From positions 1 to 64,000 of the forward strand of contig NZ_JANUQM010000013.1 of the NCBI RefSeq assembly GCF_030386795.1: a stretch of DNA of 64,000 bases, in the 5' to 3' direction. The first letter of the stretch is position 1; each line of letters opens with the position of its first letter. Under the pieces are notes generated by a model, which was given only the letters and a program-made list of their open reading frames with translations, searched no databases and was not told where the DNA came from. The DNA comes from Streptomyces sp. S.PNR 29 (GTDB taxonomy: Bacteria > Actinomycetota > Actinomycetes > Streptomycetales > Streptomycetaceae). Positions 19,197 to 27,319 of this stretch are shown piece after piece. The position numbers and the translations under genes are program-made.

Positions 19197-20522
19197 CTAC
19201 AGGCCCGCGCCCCTCCGCCGGGCCATCACCGTCCACAGGCCGAGCCCCAGCAGCAGCGCGCTGCCGGTGCCGATCCCGCCCACGGCGACCGCCTTCATCG
19301 CGAGGCCGCCGCCCGCGGTGCCGCCCTCCGCCGCCGCCTCCCGGTCCGCTTCCGTGACCTCGAAGACGCCGCGCGGCACGGACTCCCCCGCGTACCCGGG
19401 GCCGTCCTGAGCCGCCCCGCTAACCCGTACGCGCAGTGTCAGCCCGAACGGGCCGTCGCCGAAGCCGTCGGCGACCTCCTCCGCGAGATGCACCACGAGG
19501 TAGTACCTGCCGGCGAACCGCAGCGCGCCGACCTGTTCGGTCGGGGCAAAGCGGTTGGCGTACTCGACCGGCGGCGCGGGAGCGAGGCTGACGGACTGCT
19601 GGCTGCCGTCGTAGCCGGCGCTGACGTCCTGCGCCTGTCCGCGCACGGGGTTGTACAGCGCCAGGTCCAGGGCGCCGGCCGCGTAGCCGGAGCCGTCGTT
19701 CGAGCTGCTCAGTTCTGCGGTGGCGTAGAGCTGCTGGCCCCAGTCGACCGGCACCTGGTAGAAGAGCGTCCGGCCGGGCTCGATGTCGTCGCGCCAGACC
19801 CCTTGGCCGACGGGGGTGGCCTGGGCGAAGCTCGCGCCGCCCCGACGGCGTACGGGGTCGCCCGTGAGGGGTTCCGGCGAGGCGGAGTTCCAGGCTTCGG
19901 GCGCGCTCGTGGTGCCGGTGTTGTCCAGGCGCGGCTCGGACACGTCGGTGAGCTCCAGGTCCCAGGCCTCCGGCGGGGAGTTGTCCGGATCGACGCGTTC
20001 GACGGCCACGTAGTACGTGCCGGCGTCCTGGCACAGGGCTTTGGCGGGGGAGATCTCACGCCAGCCCCAGGCCGCGATCGGATGTGGACTGCGGGCGGCA
20101 CCGAAGGTCGCGGTGTCGTTCGAGCAGGACTGGCCGTGGTCGTCCTGCACGGACACCCTGAGGCCGTCGACGGCGGAGAGGGTGCTGCCGGGGCGGGGGA
20201 CGGCGGTGACGGAGACGTACGCGTTGGTGGCGGTGTCGAGTTCGAGGCGGTAGTAGACCTTGCCGCTCCTCGGCAGGGAGCTCCGGTAGGTCGCGCCGGG
20301 TTCCAGCCCGACGGCGTCCCCGGTGTTACTGGCCGCCTCGATCCGGCGGGCGCCCTCGGCGAAGGCGTAGCCGCCCGGTGTCCCGGCCGCGAGTGCGGCC
20401 TGTCCCGGCAGGAGGGCCGTGGTGCACAGTACGGCGGTCACCACACCGAGCCGTACGGGCACCGGTACACGGGGACGACCGCGCCACACGTTCGCGCACC
20501 ACCACGCCGTACGCAGCCCCAT
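19197..20522 (-). CDS. Secreted, membrane-anchored protein of unknown function
   Basis: This 441-residue protein has a signal peptide (cleavage likely after GQAALAAG, about residue 47). Two beta-rich segments resemble pre-peptidase or carbohydrate-binding folds (GATYRSSLPRSGKVYYRLEL and GRTLFYQVPVDWGQQLYATA). A C-terminal membrane helix (about 414-434) is followed by MARRRGAGL. Similar proteins occur near secretion systems, but no such genes are here. I start at ATG 20522 with GAGGGG upstream. It is convergent with the kinase gene. Confidence 0.75.
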   Translation of the reverse strand: MGLRTAWWCANVWRGRPRVPVPVRLGVVTAVLCTTALLPGQAALAAGTPGGYAFAEGARRIEAASNTGDAVGLEPGATYRSSLPRSGKVYYRLELDTATNAYVSVTAVPRPGSTLSAVDGLRVSVQDDHGQSCSNDTATFGAARSPHPIAAWGWREISPAKALCQDAGTYYVAVERVDPDNSPPEAWDLELTDVSEPRLDNTGTTSAPEAWNSASPEPLTGDPVRRRGGASFAQATPVGQGVWRDDIEPGRTLFYQVPVDWGQQLYATAELSSSNDGSGYAAGALDLALYNPVRGQAQDVSAGYDGSQQSVSLAPAPPVEYANRFAPTEQVGALRFAGRYYLVVHLAEEVADGFGDGPFGLTLRVRVSGAAQDGPGYAGESVPRGVFEVTEADREAAAEGGTAGGGLAMKAVAVGGIGTGSALLLGLGLWTVMARRRGAGL

Positions 20523-20646
20523 CACGCACCCCTCGCCGTAGCCCGGACCGCAGAACCGTGGCCCATCCTGCCCTGCCTGCGGACCCGGCATCCCCGCAAT
20601 CCGGGCGAGCGTCCGAAACGCCCGACTCGGAGACGGCGGACACTAT

Positions 20647-20688
20647 GGGACAGCTTCCGGCAACAGAGCGGGACAGCTTCCGGCAACA
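20647..20688 (+). repeat. Short direct repeat
   Basis: The 19-base unit starting GGGACAGCTTCC occurs at 20647-20665 and 20670-20688. It lies between the secreted-protein gene and the DLW-39 gene and is non-coding. Confidence 0.7.
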
Positions 20689-20743
20689 CAAAACCCCGAC
20701 CGCGATGACGGCCGGGGTCTGCTTCAGAACCGGATGTCGGTAC

Positions 20744-20872
20744 TCACGAACCCGTGGGCACGGAGTCAGTCGCCTCCGTCCACAGATCCTGCTCGGCGCG
20801 ATCCGCCTGGATCTGGCGGTACACGAGGAGCCCGCCGATGGCGGCCAGTGCGACCAGGAGAAGCTTCTTCAC
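20744..20872 (-). CDS. DLW-39 family miniprotein
   Basis: This 42-residue protein begins KKLLLVALAAIGGLLVYRQI and continues RAEQDLWTEATDSVPTGS. It is one membrane helix with a short acidic tail containing the DLW motif, and matches the actinobacterial DLW-39 family. GTG 20872 has ACGAGG upstream. The -10-like TATAGT (20919-20924, minus strand) and a 22-bp palindrome lie upstream. Its function is unknown; the family is generally found near gyrA. Confidence 0.85.
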   Translation of the reverse strand: MKKLLLVALAAIGGLLVYRQIQADRAEQDLWTEATDSVPTGS

Positions 20873-20918
20873 CGCGCGACCTCGTCTTTCCTTGACGTAG
20901 GGGACCTCTGGCGCCCGA

Positions 20919-20947
20919 CTATACACACCGATCGATATCGATCGGTG
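20919..20947 (-). promoter_or_regulatory. Promoter with 22-bp palindromic operator for DLW-39 gene
   Basis: A perfect palindrome spans 20926-20947 (half-site CACCGATCGAT). It directly abuts a -10-like TATAGT at 20919-20924 on the minus strand and so covers the spacer and -35 area. A repressor binding here would block the DLW-39 gene. Confidence 0.55.
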
Positions 20948-20965
20948 ACCTGCGTCGGCCTCCAA

Positions 20966-21209
20966 CTCCAGGCCGCCGCACAGCGATAGAAGCGGATGTC
21001 ACCGCTGCGATCGGAGGGTGATCACACCCCCACAGCCGGTGACTTAGCCCACCTTTCTCCCGATTCTTCATATTTTGCCCTGCCTGGCACCCATACGAGT
21101 GGTGTCCACCTGAAGATCGACGCGCCACGGGCGTCGGTCCACCACTTCGCGGCCCCCATACACATCATGAGGAAAGTACGCAAATCGCCCAACCCGAAAG
21201 TGAGGGGTC
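20966..21209. other. Intergenic region, DLW-39/secreted protein
   Basis: This divergent gap holds no gene I can support. It ends in a GAGGGG ribosome site before 21210. Confidence 0.4.
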
Positions 21210-21542
21210 ATGGCCCGGAACAAGGTCATGCATCTGTGGACCGCCATCGTCACCGCCTTCCTCGCGCTGTGCACGGCGCTCGGACTCGTCACCGCGACCA
21301 CCGCCGCGGCCGTACCGCAGACCGAGACGGCGCGCAACACCAGCGCCCCACGCATGGCAGCCCCGGCGATGTCTCCCTTGTCCAGGTCCCGCGCCACGGC
21401 CCTGCCCCCCACGATGAAACAGCGCATCAGGGCCGAGGCCCACGGCAAGTCCCCCAACTGCCGTCACCACGTCTCGGTGAGAGCGGCCGACGCCGCCTTC
21501 TGCCCGCCGCCCACGACGGAGCTCACGTCACTGCGGAGCTGA
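21210..21542 (+). CDS. Small secreted protein (DUF6344-like)
   Basis: This 110-residue protein has a signal peptide (about 1-35, WTAIVTAFLALCTALGLVTA, then AAAVP) and a basic, Pro/Thr-rich mature part with the conserved core ALPPTMKQRIRAEAHGKSP. It resembles a Streptomyces-specific family that I recall as DUF6344; no function is known. ATG 21210 has GAGGGG upstream. Confidence 0.7.
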   Translation: MARNKVMHLWTAIVTAFLALCTALGLVTATTAAAVPQTETARNTSAPRMAAPAMSPLSRSRATALPPTMKQRIRAEAHGKSPNCRHHVSVRAADAAFCPPPTTELTSLRS

Positions 21543-21613
21543 CAGCCCCGCAGCCTCGCGACCGTCTGTCTTACGTCACCTGTCATCAGCGATCTGCGTA
21601 CAGCACCCCGACA

Positions 21614-21647
21614 AAGGCCCGGCCGCTCGAAGGAGCCGCCGGGCCTT
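21614..21647 (+). terminator. Hairpin after small secreted protein gene
   Basis: AAGGCCCGGC (21614-21623) pairs with GCCGGGCCTT (21638-21647) around a 14-base loop that can pair further. It ends in TT. Confidence 0.7.
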
Positions 21648-21842
21648 CGCGTCATTCCTCCGCTGGACGGCGTCGCGCTGGGCGAGTGGGTGCACGCCGG
21701 TGACGTGCGCGGGGCCTTCGGGGTGCTGGCGGCGTACGCGGGCGACGGGCTGCCGGACGCGCTCGCGCTGCTCGCCTGGGTCACCCGGAGCCGGGGGTAT
21801 GTGCCGCTGCCCGTACGTCAGCGCCGCCCACGCGGCACGTGA
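21648..21842 (+). pseudogene. 3' fragment of a maleylpyruvate isomerase-family gene
   Basis: One frame reads PPLDGVALGEWVHAGDVRG and continues to a TGA at 21840, with coding-like codon use. GEWVHAGDVR with a DALALLAW helix is characteristic of the mycothiol-dependent maleylpyruvate isomerase/DinB-like family. No start codon, ribosome site or upstream domain is present, and a terminator hairpin abuts its left end, so only the tail of a gene survives. Confidence 0.45.
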
Positions 21843-21882
21843 ACCCGTCCCCGAGCCGCACAACATCCTCGAAACGCAGAAG

Positions 21883-21909
21883 GGGCGCCTCCCACCTGGG
21901 GAGACGCCC
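21883..21909 (-). terminator. Hairpin, probable original tRNA-Ile terminator
   Basis: An 11-bp stem with one mismatch (21883-21893 with 21899-21909) lies 20 bases beyond the distal 44-bp repeat. Before insertion of the element it would have directly followed tRNA-Ile. Confidence 0.5.
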
Positions 21910-21928
21910 ACTCTCGCGATCTTTGTCT

Positions 21929-21972
21929 GTGGGGCTAACAGGATTTGAACCTGTGGCCTCATCCTTATCAGG
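21929..21972 (-). repeat. Distal attachment-site repeat (tRNA-Ile 3' end copy)
   Basis: These 44 bases are identical to 23745-23788, the 3' part of tRNA-Ile from the anticodon arm to the discriminator base. Such a displaced tRNA 3' end marks the far end of a tRNA-integrated element. Confidence 0.85.
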
Positions 21973-22067
21973 TCGATGAAGGGGACCTTTCGACGACGGC
22001 CAACCCGCCCTGTGCCCCGACTGGCTGTCCGCTGAGGTTCGGCGTCGGTCGCCGCAGTTCGCACTTG

Positions 22068-22090
22068 TTGGTGTCAGACGCTGGTGTCAG
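22068..22090 (+). repeat. Paired TTGGTGTCA-type repeats near left att site
   Basis: TTGGTGTCAG (22068-22077) and CTGGTGTCAG (22081-22090) are spaced 13 bp start to start. The same motif pair with the same spacing occurs near the other end of the element, suggesting recombinase arm sites. Confidence 0.55.
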
Positions 22091-22127
22091 GAAAAGAGGG
22101 CCATCTTGACAAGTCGCACTCAGCGTA

Positions 22128-22478
22128 CTAAAGCCAGCGTTCCGCTGCCTCGACACTATCCCCGCCACTGGTGTTGAAGGCGATGGCGGCCTGAGGTGCA
22201 TGGCGGTGGACCAGATTCACGATCTGTTCGAAGAGGGGGAGCAACTGCTCGGTCTTGCGGATCCCGCCTCCGACGACAACCACGTCCCACGGACGTTCGG
22301 CCAACGACGAGACGATTGTGGACTCGGCCGACTCGTCAAACACGACCAACGTCATGGCTGCTTCGATGCCACGCTCACCGAACCGGCTCAGCTCCTTGTC
22401 GAGAGCCGCGCGAAGGGCCTCCGCGTCGACGCCTGGTATTGCCTGAGGGTCGTAACCAACAACAAGTACGGAAGACAT
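22128..22478 (-). CDS. Conserved small protein of unknown function within the element remnant
   Basis: This 116-residue protein has an alternating beta/alpha pattern (SSVLVVGYDPQAIPGVD, then WDVVVVGGGIRKTEQLLP) and ends IAFNTSGGDSVEAAERWL. It looks like a small Rossmann-like domain and is of a type I recall as widespread in actinobacteria without assigned function. ATG 22478 starts it. Its codon use looks slightly less G/C-biased than the core genes. It may be cargo of the element. Confidence 0.65.
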   Translation of the reverse strand: MSSVLVVGYDPQAIPGVDAEALRAALDKELSRFGERGIEAAMTLVVFDESAESTIVSSLAERPWDVVVVGGGIRKTEQLLPLFEQIVNLVHRHAPQAAIAFNTSGGDSVEAAERWL

Positions 22479-22608
22479 GCGGCCAACCTACTAACGTCTG
22501 CCTCCGCATGATCCACCAGACAGGCTCTGGCTGCCATCGTGGCTGGAAGAGAGGCTGAATCCTTCTCCTGCCTGCACCTCTCGCTCCTTCTCAACCCACA
22601 CCATCCCC

Positions 22609-22760
22609 AGCTCCCATCCCGTCCGCCGTCGACCCACACACCGTGGAGCGGGCGTGGTTCATGGCGTCCAGGTGGAGCGCGCCACTGTACGAACGACCTG
22701 GACGCCATGGGCCGCGTCTGCTCGGCTTCGCCTGGGTCGACGGTGGACGGGATGGGAGCT
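22609..22760 (+). repeat. Large imperfect inverted repeat (152-nt hairpin)
   Basis: Outer arms of 28 nt (22609-22636 with 22733-22760) match except for one G.T pair. Inner arms of 14 nt (22660-22673 with 22696-22709) are perfect. The intervening 23-nt segments pair at 17 positions counting wobble. All share the centre 22684.5. As RNA from the plus strand, about 59 of 65 positions would pair around a 22-nt loop. Confidence 0.8.
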
Positions 22761-23130
22761 CCCCGCGCACGCCACTACGGACCCGCGGGCGGGAACGGCG
22801 CCCCCTCCATCCCGGTGCCGGCCGATCCCCCGCCGGAGGCATTGCCTTGACCGTGGCCCGCTATGCGGTGATCGACTCATGGCCATCGGCCCTATCCACC
22901 AGTGGGCGCGCGTCGGCGCAGCGCGGGCGGAGCGGGCCGGAGGCAGGAGCGGCGCCCGCAGCGGAGCCGGGAGCGCGCCCGGCGGAGCGGAGCGCAGCCG
23001 GGGCTTGATGAGGTAGAGAAACCTGTAACAGCTCTCATGCCCCATGGCCTGCTCAGGATCACGAGAAGCCTCCGACCTGGGGCTTTAGCGGTGTCCCAAG
23101 TTGGCATATGCGTCTTGTCCGCGACGGCTT

Positions 23131-23144
23131 GTCTCACGTGAGAC
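23131..23144. promoter_or_regulatory. 14-bp palindrome upstream of helix-turn-helix gene
   Basis: GTCTCACGTGAGAC is a perfect palindrome 19 bases before the ATG of the helix-turn-helix gene. It equals parS with two symmetric changes. It may be an operator for the element's own regulator or a divergent ParB-type site. Confidence 0.5.
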
Positions 23145-23163
23145 GCGACGGCAGCATGGAGAC

Positions 23164-23469
23164 ATGTCCACCCGCCGAAATCGACAACGGTCCAAGGCCG
23201 TGCAGCGACCGCCCCGTACTGTCCAAGCCCCTGCATCAGACGCCTCCGCGGCTACGCCTGAAGACGCTCGGGCCAAGGCCGTACGGCAGCTCGTAGACCC
23301 GGGCAAAGAGCGTGTACGCCTCGCAGCCGAGTTGGAGCGGCTGGACGCCCATCTCCGCCCCTTGGTCCTCGAAGCCATCAGGGCTGGCGTCCCCACCCGC
23401 CGCGTCGCCGAACTCACTGGGATCTCCCGTGCGACCGTGGCCCGTTGGGGCAAGAACGCGGAGCAGTGA
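23164..23469 (+). CDS. Small helix-turn-helix protein of the element
   Basis: This 101-residue protein has a disordered basic N-terminus, a helical middle, and a C-terminal helix-turn-helix (AELTGISRATVARWGKNA, about residues 80-97) like resolvase or Trp-repressor-type domains. I start at ATG 23164 with a short-spaced GGAG; an upstream frame to 23101 exists. Its stop overlaps the next start (GTGA). It probably regulates the element. Confidence 0.65.
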   Translation: MSTRRNRQRSKAVQRPPRTVQAPASDASAATPEDARAKAVRQLVDPGKERVRLAAELERLDAHLRPLVLEAIRAGVPTRRVAELTGISRATVARWGKNAEQ

Positions 23470-23669
23470 AAGTTAGGCCGCACCCGTCGGCACCGGGCGC
23501 GATCAGCGAGGCGCCTGAGGGAGCCCACTACACCGTGAGTCTGCGGCTCTCCTACGACCCTGCCGACTGCGCCTGTGGAGGCTCAGGCTGGCTGGACGGC
23601 GGCTTCTACGTCTGGGAGGGAGACGTTCACCTGGCGGCCGACGAGCGGTGTCCGCTCCACGCCACCTGA
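23466..23669 (+). CDS. Small Cys-containing protein of the element
   Basis: This 67-residue protein is coupled to the preceding gene by a GTGA overlap. The core CACGGSGWLDGGFYVWEGD and the final CPLHAT contain three Cys and a His, so a small zinc site is possible. Proteins like this accompany pSAM2-type elements in Streptomyces, as far as I recall. The role is unknown. Confidence 0.6.
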   Translation: MKVRPHPSAPGAISEAPEGAHYTVSLRLSYDPADCACGGSGWLDGGFYVWEGDVHLAADERCPLHAT

Positions 23670-23683
23670 CGCGGCCCTGGCGG

Positions 23684-23706
23684 TTGGTGTCAACCGTTGG
23701 TGTCAA
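23684..23706 (+). repeat. Paired TTGGTGTCAA repeats near right att site
   Basis: Two exact TTGGTGTCAA copies lie at 23684-23693 and 23697-23706, 13 bp apart, just before the terminator and tRNA-Ile. They mirror the pair at 22068-22090. Confidence 0.6.
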
Positions 23707-23739
23707 AAGACCCCCGGACCGATGATCCGGGGGTCTTTT
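23705..23739. terminator. Bidirectional hairpin between element genes and tRNA-Ile
   Basis: AAAAGACCCCCGGA (23705-23718) pairs perfectly with TCCGGGGGTCTTTT (23726-23739). T tracts on both strands allow termination of the element genes and of the leftward tRNA-Ile. Confidence 0.88.
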
Positions 23740-23744
23740 GGCTG

Positions 23745-23788
23745 GTGGGGCTAACAGGATTTGAACCTGTGGCCTCATCCTTATCAGG
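23745..23788 (-). repeat. Proximal attachment-site repeat within tRNA-Ile
   Basis: This is the right copy of the 44-bp direct repeat, covering the tRNA from the anticodon arm to its 3' end. Confidence 0.85.
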
Positions 23789-23819
23789 GATGCGCTCTAA
23801 CCAACTGAGCTATAGCCCC
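23746..23819 (-). tRNA. tRNA-Ile(GAU)
   Basis: The minus strand gives acceptor GGGGCTA, D arm GCTCAGTTGGTTAGAGC, anticodon loop CTGATAA with GAT, and T arm ACAGGTTCAAATCCTGT. CCA follows directly at 23743-23745, and the distal repeat lacks it. The 3' end is the integration site of the neighbouring element, whose insertion keeps the tRNA intact. Confidence 0.97.
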
Positions 23820-23908
23820 GCCGCGCTTTGCGGTGTGTGTCCCGCGCGCTGACTCCTGAAGATTAGCGCACGACGTGGGCAGTCCCAAAATCCGTTGTTC
23901 GTGGACCG

Positions 23909-24664
23909 TCACTCGTCCTCGGCGAGCGTCAGCTCCACACCGCCCACGAAGCCCGCCGACAGGTTGTAGATGAACGCGCCGAGCGTCGCGAGAGCCGTCG
24001 CCAGGACGACGTCGATGACCGCGATGACCGTCGTGAACAGCAGGACGTTGGGCAGCGACAGGAAGGCCTGCAGGTCGAAGCCGTTCGACTCGTTGGAGCC
24101 GGTCGCCTCGGAGATCGTGCCGCCGACCGTCGAGAAGACGCCCATGGCGTCCATGACCATCCACAGCACGGCGGCCGCGACGATCGTGCAGATGCCCAGG
24201 GCGATGGAGAGCAGGAAGCTGACCTTCATCACCGACCACGGGTCGGCCTTGGCCACGCGCAGGCGTGCCTTGCGGACCCGGGGTGTGGTGCGCGCCCCCG
24301 TGCGCGGGCGCCGCACGGCACCGCCTTGGCCGGCGTCGTTCTGGTACGCCTGCGGCGGGTGGTAGGGCCCGGCGGGCTGCTGTGCCTGCCGCTCCCCGGG
24401 CAGCGGAGAGGCCGCCGGCTGGTCCGGAGCCGGCGGCTGCGGCTGGGCACCGGAAGCGGCCGGGCCCGCCCCAGCCTGGTGCTGCTGGGTCTGCGGGCCT
24501 CGGGTGTCCGTCACAGTTCCCCCCTGGGATCCATGAGTCTCATACGAGGATGAGGACGAGTTCGCGGCCGAGTCCGTTGCCTGCGTGGCGGAGCCACGGC
24601 CGCCGCCGTCCGACTCCGTACCGGTTGAGGTACCGGACGATCCGGCGCCCGTGGCTCCGCTCAC
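23909..24664 (-). CDS. DUF3566 transmembrane protein downstream of gyrA
   Basis: This 251-residue protein has a long low-complexity Ser/Gly/Gln/Pro N-terminus (1-125) and a C-terminal DUF3566 domain. The domain has basic RKARLRVAKADPWSVMKVSF, one helix (about 148-171) and a second helix (about 205-232). GTG 24664 has GAGGAG upstream and starts 18 bases after the gyrA stop, so the two are cotranscribed, as in most actinobacteria. Its function is unknown; it probably sits in the membrane. Confidence 0.88.
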   Translation of the reverse strand: MSGATGAGSSGTSTGTESDGGGRGSATQATDSAANSSSSSYETHGSQGGTVTDTRGPQTQQHQAGAGPAASGAQPQPPAPDQPAASPLPGERQAQQPAGPYHPPQAYQNDAGQGGAVRRPRTGARTTPRVRKARLRVAKADPWSVMKVSFLLSIALGICTIVAAAVLWMVMDAMGVFSTVGGTISEATGSNESNGFDLQAFLSLPNVLLFTTVIAVIDVVLATALATLGAFIYNLSAGFVGGVELTLAEDE

Positions 24665-24682
24665 GCTGACTCACTCCTCGTG

Positions 24683-27277
<2,595 letters not shown>

Positions 27278-27319
27278 TGCTGGTGAAGGTCCTTCCTGGT
27301 GCGGTCAGCTGAGACCGAC

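Larger units (their letters stand above)
22479..23163. other. Non-coding region of the element with long hairpin and G-rich stretch
   Basis: These 685 bases contain no gene I can support. They hold the 152-nt hairpin (22609-22760) and a purine-rich stretch with repeated GCGGAGC-type words (about 22918-23005). A promoter-like TTGGCATATGCG and a 14-bp palindrome lie at about 23100-23144, ahead of the helix-turn-helix gene. Confidence 0.5.
21929..23788. mobile_element. Remnant of an integrative element in tRNA-Ile
   Basis: A segment of about 1.86 kb is bounded by 44-bp direct repeats, the right one inside the intact tRNA-Ile gene. It carries three small genes (22128-22478, 23164-23469, 23466-23669) and a large hairpin. 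Paired TTGGTGTCA motifs lie near both ends. No integrase, Rep or Tra gene remains, so it is probably a deletion derivative of an actinomycete integrative conjugative element. The layout is directly visible; the origin is inference. Confidence 0.75.

Noticed and set aside
22918..23005. Possible CRISPR or satellite array
   Set aside because: The GCGGAGC-like words are irregular in spacing and length with no spacer structure; no CRISPR array is visible anywhere in the window.
22539..23045. Several overlapping frames of about 100-130 residues in the element gap
   Set aside because: They run in all frames over the hairpin and G-rich stretch, none has a ribosome site or recognisable sequence.
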